Shown one piece after another: positions 16,614 through 25,823 of a stretch of 57,874 nucleotides of DNA. The notes below the pieces were generated by a model. The model had not been told where the DNA came from and did not search any database. It worked only from the letters and a program-made list of their open reading frames with translations. Location of the stretch: the NCBI GenBank assembly GCA_945900775.1, contig CAMDJP010000014.1:1-57874 (forward strand), in the 5' to 3' direction. Positions within the stretch are counted from its first letter, which is position 1. Each line of letters starts with the position of its first letter. The position numbers and the translations under genes were made by a program. The DNA is from Akkermansia muciniphila (GTDB taxonomy: Bacteria > Verrucomicrobiota > Verrucomicrobiia > Limisphaerales > SIAT01).

Positions 16614-18578
16614 CTACGTCGCCTTCGCCGATTCCGGCGTCTCCAGTTCCGCGAGGCGGGCGGCTGCGGCTTCCCACTTGCTGGTCTGGCGCCCAAGGTC
16701 GGTCTGCGCGTTCGCGAGCTCGCGGTTGAGCTGCGTCGGTCGGCCGGGGGTCTGATAGGTATCGGGCTTCTCCAACTCGACGGTCAGCTGAGCGATGCGA
16801 GTCTCCAATTCCTGAATCTCCTTCTCGAGTTGGTGGACGAGCTGCTGGCGGTCCTTGCGGTCGCGCGAACGGAGCTGGCGCTGTTCGGCCTCGAGGCGCT
16901 TCTGTTCTTTGCGCTCTGCGCCGCTCAGTGTGCGCACGGGCTTTGAAGTGGATGTCCCGCCCGCAGTGAGCGCGGCGCGGGCGTTCTCGGACTTCGTCTT
17001 ATCGAGATAATACTGGTAATCGCCGTGGTAAGGAGTGAGGCGGCCGGCGTTCACGTGCAGGACGTGCTTGGCGAGTGTGCGGATGAAATAGACATCGTGG
17101 CTGATGAAGATGAGAGTGCCCTCGAACTGCTGCAGGGCGCCGAGAAGGGCGTCGATGCTCGGCATGTCGAGGTGCGTGGTCGGCTCGTCCATTAGGAGGA
17201 GGTTCGGCGGATCGAGCAGGAGCTTCACGAGGGCGAGCCGACTCTTCTCGCCGCCGCTGAGGACGCTGATTTTCTTGAAGACATCGTCGCCGCGAAAGAG
17301 GAAGGAGCCGAGGACGCTGCGGATGGACTGCTCGGTGATGCGCTGGGGCGTGTCGAGGGCCTCCTCGAGAACGGTGCGCGTAAGATCCAGCACCTCGGCG
17401 CGGTACTGCGAGAAGTAGCCGGCACGGACGTTGTGGCCGAGTTCGCGGGTGCCGACCTGTGGCTGAAGGACGCCGGCCAGGAGCTTGAGCAGCGTCGACT
17501 TACCCGCGCCGTTCGGGCCGACGAGCACCGTGCGCTGGCCACGTTCGATCTCGATATTCAGATCCTCGTACACGAGGTTCACGCCGTAGCCGAAGCGGAC
17601 GTGCTCGAGCTCGATCGCGCGCTGGCCGCTGCGCGCCGGCTGCGGGAAGCGGAAGTGGACGGTCTTCTCCGCCGCCTCGGGCGCATCGGCCATATCCTCG
17701 CGGATGCGCTCGATTTGCTTGCGCTTGCTCTGCGCCTGCGAGGCCTTGCTCGCCTTGGCGCCGAAGCGATCGGCGAACTCCTGCAGCTGGTCAATTTTAC
17801 GCTGGGCGTTCTTGTGCGCGGCGAGTTGCTGATGCTCATGCGCCTCGCGCTGGACGAGGAAGGAATCGTAGTTGCCAGTCCAGCGATAGATGTGGCCGCG
17901 CCGAATCTCGACGATGCCGCCGACGAGCTGGTTCAAGAACTCGCGGTCGTGCGAGATCATCAGAATCGCCCCGGGATAGCCCTTGAGATACTCTTGAAAC
18001 CAGAGCAGCGCCTCGAGGTCGAGGTGGTTCGTCGGCTCGTCGAGCATCAGCAGGTCGGGCTCCTGAGTGAGCAGCCGCGCGAGGTGTGTGCGCATCACCC
18101 AGCCGCCGCTCATCTCACGCGCCGGACGGTCGAAATCCTTCTCGCGGAAGCTCAGGCCGGCGAGAATCTTTTTCGCCCGCGAATCAATCTGGTGCCCGCC
18201 GAGTTCCGTGAATCGTGCGTGGGCGTCGTCCTCGAATTCCGCGCCTTCCCCCGAGGTGGGATGCGCCGCGTCCCACGCCTTCACAATTTTGCGCACGCGC
18301 CTGAATTCAGGCGAAATCGCTGTGGCCAGCTCCAGCACCGTCTCGTCACCTGCCGGCTCGCTCTCCTGCGGCAAATAGCCGAGCGTGATACCGCGCTGGA
18401 AGGCGATGCTCCCCTCGTCCGGCGATTCGTTTTGGAGGATGAGGTTGAAGAGCGTGGACTTCCCCGCTCCGTTCGGTCCGACGAGCCCGAGGCGGTCCTC
18501 GCGGTTTACCTGGAGCGAAACCTCGCTAAAAAGGGTGCGGCCGCCGAACGACTTGGCCACGTCAGAAAGAGTCAACAT
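16614..18578 (-). CDS. ABC-F family ATPase (Uup/YheS-like)
   Basis: The 654-residue soluble protein has two ABC ATPase domains and no membrane segment. Walker A is GPNGAGKST in both halves. Signatures are MSGGWVMRTHLARLL and LSGGEKSRLALVKLL. Walker B motifs are LLMLDEPTNHLD and LLLMDEPTTHLD. The interdomain linker (about residues 240-310) is helical and basic, as in ABC-F proteins, and the C-terminal 110 residues form a Lys/Glu/Gln-rich coiled coil. ABC-F proteins act on ribosomes in translation rescue or antibiotic protection; which of these applies cannot be told. The ATG at 18578 (MLTLSDVAKSF) is preferred over 18590 or a longer frame because the family starts just before this strand. Confidence 0.88.
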   Translation of the reverse strand: MLTLSDVAKSFGGRTLFSEVSLQVNREDRLGLVGPNGAGKSTLFNLILQNESPDEGSIAFQRGITLGYLPQESEPAGDETVLELATAISPEFRRVRKIVKAWDAAHPTSGEGAEFEDDAHARFTELGGHQIDSRAKKILAGLSFREKDFDRPAREMSGGWVMRTHLARLLTQEPDLLMLDEPTNHLDLEALLWFQEYLKGYPGAILMISHDREFLNQLVGGIVEIRRGHIYRWTGNYDSFLVQREAHEHQQLAAHKNAQRKIDQLQEFADRFGAKASKASQAQSKRKQIERIREDMADAPEAAEKTVHFRFPQPARSGQRAIELEHVRFGYGVNLVYEDLNIEIERGQRTVLVGPNGAGKSTLLKLLAGVLQPQVGTRELGHNVRAGYFSQYRAEVLDLTRTVLEEALDTPQRITEQSIRSVLGSFLFRGDDVFKKISVLSGGEKSRLALVKLLLDPPNLLLMDEPTTHLDMPSIDALLGALQQFEGTLIFISHDVYFIRTLAKHVLHVNAGRLTPYHGDYQYYLDKTKSENARAALTAGGTSTSKPVRTLSGAERKEQKRLEAEQRQLRSRDRKDRQQLVHQLEKEIQELETRIAQLTVELEKPDTYQTPGRPTQLNRELANAQTDLGRQTSKWEAAAARLAELETPESAKAT

Positions 18579-18692
18579 ACAAAAGAGCATTCTGCTCACA
18601 CTCGGACCCGCGGCGCAAGCGTGGAGCGTCACAAATGTGCTGGGCGGTGGGTTGGGCGCGTGATATCAACTCCTCCCGAACGGAGAAACCAA

Positions 18693-19226
18693 ATGAAAAT
18701 CCTCATCGCTCTGCTACTCTGCACCGCCCCACTTATGGCCGCCGAACCAAAACCCATCCACGACCTCATCCTGAAAGATATCGATGGCAAGCCCGCGCCA
18801 CTCAAGCCCTACAAAGGCCAAGTGCTGCTTGTCGTGAACGTCGCTTCGCAATGCGGCGCCACGCCGCAGTACGCCGGCCTCGAGGCGCTCCACCGCAAAT
18901 ACAAGGCCAAGGGCTTTGCCGTGCTCGGCTTCCCGTGTAACGACTTCGGGTCGCAGGAGCCTGCCGCGCCCGCGGAGATCAAAGAGTTCTGCAAAGCTCG
19001 CTACGCGGTGACCTTCCCGATGTTCGAGAAAATCCAGATCAAGACCCACCCCCTTTACACTCAACTCACCGCCAAAGGCACGCCCGGTGCGGGCGACATC
19101 GGCTGGAACTTCGAGAAAATCCTCGTCGGCCGCGACGGCAAGGTGATCAAGCGCTTCGAAACCGGCGTGGAGCCGGACGACGCAGACCTCGCCAAGGCGC
19201 TCGAGCAGGCGTTATCATTAAAGTAA
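18693..19226 (+). CDS. Secreted glutathione peroxidase family protein
   Basis: The 177-residue product has a signal peptide (residues 1-17, ending LMA|AE). The peroxidatic cysteine is Cys54 in NVASQCGATPQYAGLE. The catalytic Gln is Gln88 in GFPCNDFGSQEP, and the Trp/Asn pair is W138-N139 in WNFEKILVGRDGKV. Cys100 in EFCKARYAVTFPMF lies where bacterial enzymes have the resolving cysteine, so a thioredoxin-dependent peroxidase is more likely than a glutathione-dependent one. The usual Asn-Gln after FPC is Asn-Asp here. A GGAG lies upstream of the ATG at 18693. The export signal places it in the periplasm, where it would detoxify peroxides. Confidence 0.9.
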   Translation: MKILIALLLCTAPLMAAEPKPIHDLILKDIDGKPAPLKPYKGQVLLVVNVASQCGATPQYAGLEALHRKYKAKGFAVLGFPCNDFGSQEPAAPAEIKEFCKARYAVTFPMFEKIQIKTHPLYTQLTAKGTPGAGDIGWNFEKILVGRDGKVIKRFETGVEPDDADLAKALEQALSLK

Positions 19227-19350
19227 TTATTTTACATCCTAAAAAGTCTGAAAATTGAATTAAATAACCGTTTTTTATCCTAAAATAAACATCCTCCAGT
19301 TCGTTGGCAGCCCTCTTTTTTTAGAATGAGGCTCCATTTTTAAAAAAGGT

Positions 19351-19398
19351 GGCAGCTTCAAGGTCCCAGCCGCTAAGTCTGGGGGTAAAGTTGCTGCT
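19351..19398 (+). other. Possible structured leader upstream of the cyclase gene
   Basis: In the 255-bp AT-rich gap before the cyclase, GGCAGC (19351-19356) pairs with GCTGCT (19393-19398). Inside it TCCCAG (19364-19369) pairs with CTGGGG (19379-19384) across a 9-nt loop. The two nested stems lie 84 bp before the start codon. I do not recognise a known riboswitch, and the fold may be chance. Confidence 0.25.
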
Positions 19399-19481
19399 CT
19401 TTTAGGCGTCGCTAATTCATTTCTAACGACAGCCGGACGAGGCGCGTCTATCCTCGGGCCGGGAGTTTTTCCCTCTCAGAC

Positions 19482-21434
19482 ATGGAAAAGTCCACATTCA
19501 GTTTTCGATCCAAGCTGCTGCTGGCAATGTTGCTGGTGGTGGCGGGAATCGCTGGGGCCACGCTGCTAATTACGCAACAGCAGGTGGGTTCGGCATATGA
19601 TCGGCTTTTCCGAGAGCGACTGGCCGAGCAACTTACCTACCTGCCGAAGCAGCAGGAAGCTCGGTTGGAGGTGCTGCTGCTCCAGAGCCGCAGCTTCGTC
19701 GAATCCGCCGAGGTCCAGCGGGCCTTCCGCGAGCGAGATACCGCAGCGCTCTACAACTTGGCGCGCGACCGGATGCTGCGACTGGTGACGCGCGAGTTCG
19801 ACCAGTTCGCCAAGACTCTCGCGGAAGAACAGAGCGTTCCCGCAACCCCGCCCGCCCCAATCACGAACGCGCCCGCGCCATCCGAGCCGAAATTGCCGCC
19901 GCGCACCGTGGAACAGAAGAAGGAGAACTCGCGACCGCCTGACGCGAAAGCCAAACCCAAGACCGCGCCGAAGCCGCGCCCGGCGGTGCGTCCGCCCGCA
20001 GCAGCGACCTTCGTGGGGTTCATAGACGAGACAGGCACAGTGTTGCAACCAACCAACGGGCTTCCGGCCATTTACCAGAGCACGGTGCGCAAGCGTTTCC
20101 GCGAGCAATTGGAGGCGCTCGCCGAGCCACTACGTGAGCTGGAGGCGCAGCAGACAGCCTACACGGACCTGACGCTGGAGAATGACACCCAAGGACGACT
20201 CTTCGAACTAATCTGCCTGCCGGTGTTCGACGACGAGACACGTGAACGACTTGGCTCCTTCGTGCTCGGCTTTCCCTACTTCGATCGCGGAGAGCAGTCC
20301 ATCAGCGAAGTGAGCGACATCGAGAACGGCGTCTGGCTTCAAGGCCGCCTCTACACACGCACCATTCCCGAGGCAGTGCGCCCCGAGCTCTCGCGGCAAC
20401 TGGCGAAACTGCTCGATCGCGACACGGAGCCGACCCGCGAGTTGCTATTCACGCTGGAGGGGCAGCTAAACCGAGTCTTTTACACCGCTCTGAACCCCGA
20501 TTCACCTCTGCCCATCGCCTACAAGGTGGGCCTTTACTCGTGGGCCGAGGCGCTCGAAGTGCAGCGGCGCCTGCGTTGGCAGATTATCGCGCTCGCCATC
20601 GTGGCGGCGGTCGTGGCGACGGCGGCGAGCGTCTTCCTCGCACGCGGGCTGTCGCGTCCGCTACGCGAACTCGCCCGCGGCGCGGCACGGATTGAAACCG
20701 GGGATTACAGCGTACGCATCGAGGCGCGGACCGAGGATGAGGTGGGCCAACTCGCCCAGGCTTTCAACCAGATGGCCGAAGGGCTGGCCTTGAAGGACAA
20801 GTACCAGCACGTGCTCGGCATGGTGGCGGACAAGACGGTGGCGCGGCGGTTGGTCAGCGGCGAGACCGCCTTCGGCGCCGAGGCGCGCGTGGTGACGGTG
20901 CTTTTCTGCGACATCCGCGGCTTCACCAAGCTGACACAAGCGATGCCGCCGGCCGAGGTCTTCCGCATGCTCAACGAGCACATGACCGTGCTCACACGCG
21001 TCATCCACGAACACGACGGCGTGGTGGACAAGTTCATGGGCGACGCGGTGATGGCTCTCTTCGGCGCGCCGGAAAGCCATGGAAACGACGCGCTGAACGC
21101 CGCGCGCTGCGCGTTACAGATTGTCGCGGAACGCGAACGCCTGAACCGCGACGACCTCCGGCTCTCGATCGGCCTCGGCCTGGCCACTGGCGAAGTCGTG
21201 GCCGGCTGCATGGGCTCGACCGACCGTCTCAACTACACCGTGCTCGGCCATCGCGTGAACCTCGCGGCGCGCCTCTGTGGTGCCGCCGGCGATATGGAGG
21301 TCCTCGCAGACGACGCCACACGCGCACGGCTCTCCAGCCAACTCAGCAGCGAAGCCGTGCCCGACCTCCAACTCAAGGGCATCGCCGAGGCGGTGACCGC
21401 CCATCGATTGCGCGCCACGACCTCACCAAACTAA
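19482..21434 (+). CDS. Membrane-bound class III adenylate/guanylate cyclase with HAMP domain
   Basis: The 650-residue protein has one membrane helix at residues about 10-30 and a second at about 366-386. The 330-residue segment between them is extracytoplasmic and contains a Pro/Ala/Lys-rich linker at about 118-170. A HAMP domain (LSRPLRELARGAARIETGDYSV) leads to the class III catalytic domain. Metal-binding Asp residues are visible in FCDIRGFT and KFMGDAVMALFGAP, the Lys before FMGD fits the base-binding position, and NYTVLGHRVNLAARL holds the transition-state Asn and Arg. Thr in NYTVLG replaces the usual adenine-contacting Asp, which is typical of class IIIb, some members of which respond to bicarbonate. 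The product, probably cAMP, is inferred. No effector gene is adjacent. Confidence 0.88.
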   Translation: MEKSTFSFRSKLLLAMLLVVAGIAGATLLITQQQVGSAYDRLFRERLAEQLTYLPKQQEARLEVLLLQSRSFVESAEVQRAFRERDTAALYNLARDRMLRLVTREFDQFAKTLAEEQSVPATPPAPITNAPAPSEPKLPPRTVEQKKENSRPPDAKAKPKTAPKPRPAVRPPAAATFVGFIDETGTVLQPTNGLPAIYQSTVRKRFREQLEALAEPLRELEAQQTAYTDLTLENDTQGRLFELICLPVFDDETRERLGSFVLGFPYFDRGEQSISEVSDIENGVWLQGRLYTRTIPEAVRPELSRQLAKLLDRDTEPTRELLFTLEGQLNRVFYTALNPDSPLPIAYKVGLYSWAEALEVQRRLRWQIIALAIVAAVVATAASVFLARGLSRPLRELARGAARIETGDYSVRIEARTEDEVGQLAQAFNQMAEGLALKDKYQHVLGMVADKTVARRLVSGETAFGAEARVVTVLFCDIRGFTKLTQAMPPAEVFRMLNEHMTVLTRVIHEHDGVVDKFMGDAVMALFGAPESHGNDALNAARCALQIVAERERLNRDDLRLSIGLGLATGEVVAGCMGSTDRLNYTVLGHRVNLAARLCGAAGDMEVLADDATRARLSSQLSSEAVPDLQLKGIAEAVTAHRLRATTSPN

Positions 21435-21580
21435 TCTCACGCACCGGCACGACCCACGCACCGACACGAGAATCGGCCTTTCTCAAGCCGCTCGGTTGAC
21501 TTCGCTCCAAAGACCGTCAGTTACCTCAGTCGCGGCCGCTGAAACGCCCAAAAAAATCCCGATTCCTCTAAGTTTTTACG

Positions 21581-21609
21581 TTGACGAATGGGGTCAAAAA
21601 AACTACATT
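21581..21609 (+). promoter_or_regulatory. Putative sigma70-type promoter of the DUF1501 cluster
   Basis: TTGACG (21581-21586) and TACATT (21604-21609) are separated by exactly 17 bp in an AT-rich stretch. The predicted transcription start lies about 65 bp before the first DUF1501 gene. It is the best promoter match seen in the window. Confidence 0.5.
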
Positions 21610-21681
21610 CACGTTGAATAGCTCCGCAAAAACTCGGTCGAATTGCGACGTTGTTTTGAACTTAACTAACGCAACCATTTT

Positions 21682-23022
21682 ATGCTGACGATACTCGGGC
21701 CAAAAAAAGGGGGTTTTTGCGACGGAATCAACCGCCGCAATTTCCTGAAGATTGGTTCTCTCGGTCTCGGCGGTCTCGCCCTACCGCAACTCCTGCAGGC
21801 CGAAGCGCAGTCCAGCATCCGCGGCTCCCAGAAAGCCGTGATAATGATTTTCCTGCCGGGCGGCCCGTCGCACCAGGACATGTTCGACCTGAAGATGGAC
21901 GCGCCTTCGGAGATTCGTGGTGAGTTCCGCCCCATCCCGACGAATGTCCCCGGCATCGAGATTTGCGAGCACATGCCGCTCTTGGCCAAGATGGCGGACA
22001 AGTACACGCTGATCCGCTCCATCGTCGGCGCTTCCGGCGGACACGACGCGGTGCAGTGCCTCACCGGCCGTGACCGCAAAAACATGCCGACCGGCGGCTG
22101 GCCCTCGATGGGATCGTCCCTCTCCAAGCTGCTCGGGTCGGTCAACAAATCGGTGCCACCCTTCGTCGGCCTTTCACCGAAGATGGGTCACATGCCGTGG
22201 GCCGACACCGGCACGCCCGGTTTCCTCGGCATCTCGCATTCGCCCTTCAAACCGTCCGGCAACGGTCAGGATGACCTCGTGCTGAACGGCGTGACCCTCG
22301 ATCGCCTCGCCGATCGCCGCGCGCTGCTTGGCAGTTTCGATAAATTTCGTCGCGACGTGGATACGAGCGGCTTGATGCAAGGCTCGGACGTTTTCACTGA
22401 GCAGGCTTTCGGGATGTTGACCTCGAGCAAACTGCTGCACGCACTCGACCTGACCAATGAAGACCCGCGCGTGATCGAACGCTACGGCAAAGGCGACCCG
22501 AAGAACCGCGACGACGGCGGGCCGAAGTTGATGGAGCATTTCCTCATGGCACGGCGCTTGGTCGAGGCCGGTTCGCGCTGTGTCACGCTCGCTTTCAGCC
22601 GCTGGGATCACCACGGCAAGAATTTCGACGCGCTACGCCAAGACCTGCCATTGCTGGATCAAGGTGTGAGCGCCTTAATCGAAGACCTCCATCAGCGTGG
22701 TCTCGACAAAGATGTCTCCGTCGTCGTCTGGGGCGAATTCGGCCGCACGCCGAATATCAACAAGGACGGTGGGCGCGACCACTGGCCGAATGTTTCTTGC
22801 GCGCTGCTGGCCGGCGGCGGTCTGCGCCACGGACAAGTCATCGGTTCCACCGACCGGATGGGCGCGGAAGCCGAAGATCGCCCGGTGCGTTTCGGCGAAG
22901 TCTTCGCCACGCTCTACCATAGTCTCGGCGTGAATGTGAACACAGCCTCGGTCACCGACCTTTCCGGTCGTCCGCAGCATCTGGTGGAAAACGGCCTCCA
23001 ACCACTACGCGAAATGATTTGA
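21682..23022 (+). CDS. Tat-exported DUF1501 protein, tandem copy 1
   Basis: The 446-residue product begins with a Tat signal ([20 protein letters not shown], residues 16-35). Family landmarks follow: [52 protein letters not shown] and [15 protein letters not shown]1501 proteins belong to the alkaline phosphatase/sulfatase-like fold and usually partner DUF1549/DUF1553 cytochrome proteins outside the cytoplasm; their activity is unknown. This is the first of four tandem copies and has the promoter at 21581. It most resembles copy 3 (24483), with shared TSSxL and GSTDR segments. No Shine-Dalgarno sequence is visible. Confidence 0.9.
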   Translation: MLTILGPKKGGFCDGINRRNFLKIGSLGLGGLALPQLLQAEAQSSIRGSQKAVIMIFLPGGPSHQDMFDLKMDAPSEIRGEFRPIPTNVPGIEICEHMPLLAKMADKYTLIRSIVGASGGHDAVQCLTGRDRKNMPTGGWPSMGSSLSKLLGSVNKSVPPFVGLSPKMGHMPWADTGTPGFLGISHSPFKPSGNGQDDLVLNGVTLDRLADRRALLGSFDKFRRDVDTSGLMQGSDVFTEQAFGMLTSSKLLHALDLTNEDPRVIERYGKGDPKNRDDGGPKLMEHFLMARRLVEAGSRCVTLAFSRWDHHGKNFDALRQDLPLLDQGVSALIEDLHQRGLDKDVSVVVWGEFGRTPNINKDGGRDHWPNVSCALLAGGGLRHGQVIGSTDRMGAEAEDRPVRFGEVFATLYHSLGVNVNTASVTDLSGRPQHLVENGLQPLREMI

Positions 23023-23108
23023 GCTTCTCTGAATAACCACGCCGCACTGGTGGTCAGAAAAAGAACGCAACCCAAACCGACAACAACAACCAAAAACCAA
23101 GGCAAGTT

Positions 23109-24410
23109 ATGTTGAAGATATTCGGCGGCAATCAAGGCTTCTGCGACGGCGTGAGCCGACGTAATTTTCTCCAAGTCGGCGCGCTCGGGTTGGGCGGTCT
23201 CGCCCTTCCGCAACTTCTGCGAGCCGAGGCGCAATCCGGCATCACCAAGTCGCACAAAGCCGTCATCATGATTTATCTGCCGGGCGGCGCCTCGCACTTG
23301 GACATGTACGACATCAAAGAGGACGCGCCGTCGGAGATCCGCGGCGAGTTCAACGCCATCTCCACCTGCGTCCCCGGCGTCCGCATCAGCGAGCATATGC
23401 CAAAGTTGGCGGCAAACTTCGACAAATTCGCGGCCATCCGCTCGCTCGTCGGGCAAGCCGACGACCACAGTTCGTATCACGTGATGACCGGCCGTTCACG
23501 GAACTCCCGCGATGCCGCGCAACCTCCCGGTGGCTGGCCCTCGCTCGGCTCCACGCTCTCCAAGCTGCAAGGCCAGGGACCTAGCGGCACGCCGCCCTAC
23601 ATCTCGATTAATAGCGGCGTGGGTCCGGGTTTCCTTGGCACCGCCCATTCGCCCTTCGCGCCCAGCGGCAAGGGCCGAAGCGATATGACGCTCAACGGCA
23701 TCACGCTCGACCGTCTCGAGGACCGCAAGACGCTTCTCACCAGCTTCGACAACCTTCGCCGTGATGCCGACGCCAGCGGCATGATGAAGGGCGTTGACGC
23801 CTTCAACGAATCCGCGTTCGGCGTCATAACCTCCAGCAAGATGCTTCAGGCGCTCGATGTGAATCGCGAAGACCCGAAAGTGGCGCAGCGCTACAAAGTG
23901 GGCGGCGACCGCAAGCTGACCGACTTCCTTGTCGCCCGCCGCCTCGTGGAGGCCGGAGCGCGCTGCGTAACGCTCAGCTTCGGCGGTTGGGACACGCACA
24001 GCAAAAACTTCGAAACCCTCAAGCGCCAACTCCCGCAGCTCGATCAGGGCGTCACCGCGCTGGTGCAGGACCTCCATGACCGCGGTCTCGACAAAGATGT
24101 CTCTGTCGTCGTCTGGGGCGAGTTCGGCCGCACGCCGCGCGTAAACATGGGCGCGGGCCGTGACCACTGGTCTCGCGTGATGGGCGCCCTCCTCGCCGGC
24201 GGCGGGATGCGCACGGGCCAAGTCATCGGCGCCACGGATCGTCTCGGCGGCGAGCCGGGCAACCGCCCGGTGCATCTGGCTGAGGTGTTCGCCACGCTGT
24301 ACCACAACGTCGGCTTGGACGTGAATCGCGTCACGGTTCAGGACTTGAGTGGCCGGCCGCAGCATCTTGTTAGCCACGGCCACCAACCGATGCGCGAATT
24401 GGTGGCCTAA
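23109..24410 (+). CDS. Tat-exported DUF1501 protein, tandem copy 2
   Basis: The 433-residue product has the Tat signal [20 protein letters not shown]. The core shows [38 protein letters not shown] and RDHWSRVM, where the usual RDHWPN of its sisters is altered. It is the shortest of the four, lacking about 12 residues before the [11 protein letters not shown] segment (YKVGGDRKLTD in place of a longer GKGDP loop). It follows copy 1 by 86 bp, and a hairpin lies after it. Confidence 0.9.
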   Translation: MLKIFGGNQGFCDGVSRRNFLQVGALGLGGLALPQLLRAEAQSGITKSHKAVIMIYLPGGASHLDMYDIKEDAPSEIRGEFNAISTCVPGVRISEHMPKLAANFDKFAAIRSLVGQADDHSSYHVMTGRSRNSRDAAQPPGGWPSLGSTLSKLQGQGPSGTPPYISINSGVGPGFLGTAHSPFAPSGKGRSDMTLNGITLDRLEDRKTLLTSFDNLRRDADASGMMKGVDAFNESAFGVITSSKMLQALDVNREDPKVAQRYKVGGDRKLTDFLVARRLVEAGARCVTLSFGGWDTHSKNFETLKRQLPQLDQGVTALVQDLHDRGLDKDVSVVVWGEFGRTPRVNMGAGRDHWSRVMGALLAGGGMRTGQVIGATDRLGGEPGNRPVHLAEVFATLYHNVGLDVNRVTVQDLSGRPQHLVSHGHQPMRELVA

Positions 24411-24432
24411 CGATTCTTACAAAGTCACGCGC

Positions 24433-24456
24433 GGCCGACGAAAGCTCTCGTCGGCC
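24433..24456 (+). terminator. Hairpin between DUF1501 copies 2 and 3
   Basis: GGCCGACGA (24433-24441) is the perfect complement of TCGTCGGCC (24448-24456) around a 6-nt loop, and GTTTT follows eight bases later. The stem is strong but the T-run is short and distant, so it may be a weak terminator or an mRNA-stabilising hairpin within the operon. Confidence 0.45.
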
Positions 24457-24482
24457 TGCGTCGTTTTAACAGAAGCCGTATT

Positions 24483-25820
24483 GTGCTGAGGATTGAGGGT
24501 GAAAAAGGTCGGTTTTGCGATGGCGTGAGCCGGCGCAACTTCCTGCAAGTCGGGGCGCTCGGCCTCGGCGGGATTGCTTTGCCCCAGCTGCTTCAAGCGG
24601 AGGGGCAGACCTCCAGTCGCCGCCAGCACAAGGCGGTGATCATGATTTATCTGCCGGGCGGTCCGCCGCATCAGGACACCTTCGACCTAAAGCTGGACGC
24701 GCCGCGCGAGATTCGCGGCGAGTTTCAACCCATTCCCACGAACGTCTCCGGCATCGAAATCTGCGAGCACCTGCCGCAACTCGCGAAAATCGCCGACAAA
24801 TATACAATCATCCGCTCAATGGTCGGTGCGCGCGATGACCATAGTGATTTCCAGTGTATGACCGGTCGGTTGCTCAGCAGCCAGAAACCGCTCGGCGGCT
24901 GGCCGAGCTTCGGCGCAGCCGTTTCGCGGGTGCAGGGAGCAGCGCATCGTGCGGTTCCGCCGTTCATGGGGCTCGAGCCGGTGATGCAACACAAGCCGTA
25001 CAACGCCGCAACGCCTGGTTTCCTGGGCGTGGCCCACCGCTCTTTCCGCCCCGAGGCTGAGGCGAAGGTGGATATGACTCTGCGCGATATGTCAGTCGAT
25101 CGGCTGGCGGATCGGAAGGCACTGCTCGGGAGTTTCGACAAGTTCCGTCGCGACGTGGATTCGAGTGGGTTGATGGAAGGATTGGACGCATTTCACCAAC
25201 AAGCTTTCGGCGTGCTCACTTCGAGCCGATTGGCGGAAGCGCTCGATTGGCAGAAGGAAGATCCGCGTGTGATTGCCCGCTACGGCAAAGGTGATCCGCG
25301 CCATCGCGGCGACGGCGCCCCGCGGCTCACCGAGCAGTTCTTGCTCGCCCGCCGCCTCGTGGAGGCGGGCGCGCGCGTCGTAACAGTCGCGTTTGGTTTC
25401 TGGGATTACCACGGCAATAACTTCAAGACTGCACGGGAAGACTTGCCTCATTTCGACCGCGGCGTGTCCGCGCTTATCGAAGATTTGCATGCGCGCGGGC
25501 TGGACAAAGATGTCGCAGTCGTCGTGTGGGGCGAATTCGGTCGCACGCCGAAAATCAACAAGGAGGCTGGGCGCGACCACTGGCCGAACGTCTCTTGCGC
25601 GCTGCTCGCCGGCGGCGGGATGCGCCACGGGCAAGTCATCGGCTCCACCGACCGGCTCGGCGGGGAGGCCAACGAGCGCCCAGTGCGTTTCGGCGAGGTT
25701 TTTTCGACGCTTTACCATCATCTTGGCGTCGACGTAAACTCCGCGACCTTGACCGATTTAAGCGGCCGTCCGCATTATCTTGTGGAGAATAATTTGCAAC
25801 CAATGCCGGAACTGATCTGA
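24483..25820 (+). CDS. Tat-exported DUF1501 protein, tandem copy 3
   Basis: The 445-residue product starts with GTG and has the Tat signal VSRRNFLQVGALGLGGIALP. Conserved segments are [62 protein letters not shown] and LSGRPHYLVENN. It is separated from copy 4 by only three bases, so the two are almost certainly co-translated. The hairpin at 24433 sits between it and copy 2. Confidence 0.9.
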   Translation: MLRIEGEKGRFCDGVSRRNFLQVGALGLGGIALPQLLQAEGQTSSRRQHKAVIMIYLPGGPPHQDTFDLKLDAPREIRGEFQPIPTNVSGIEICEHLPQLAKIADKYTIIRSMVGARDDHSDFQCMTGRLLSSQKPLGGWPSFGAAVSRVQGAAHRAVPPFMGLEPVMQHKPYNAATPGFLGVAHRSFRPEAEAKVDMTLRDMSVDRLADRKALLGSFDKFRRDVDSSGLMEGLDAFHQQAFGVLTSSRLAEALDWQKEDPRVIARYGKGDPRHRGDGAPRLTEQFLLARRLVEAGARVVTVAFGFWDYHGNNFKTAREDLPHFDRGVSALIEDLHARGLDKDVAVVVWGEFGRTPKINKEAGRDHWPNVSCALLAGGGMRHGQVIGSTDRLGGEANERPVRFGEVFSTLYHHLGVDVNSATLTDLSGRPHYLVENNLQPMPELI

Positions 25821-25823
25821 CCC

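Noticed and set aside
17433-18692. A long + strand frame running into the glutathione peroxidase
   Set aside because: It is opposite the ABC-F gene. The peroxidase signal peptide begins at the ATG at 18693 with a GGAG upstream, so the extension is not coding.
19330-19481. An open frame reading KKGGSFKVPAAKSGG just before the cyclase
   Set aside because: There is no start codon after the upstream stop and no family match, so it was treated as leader sequence.
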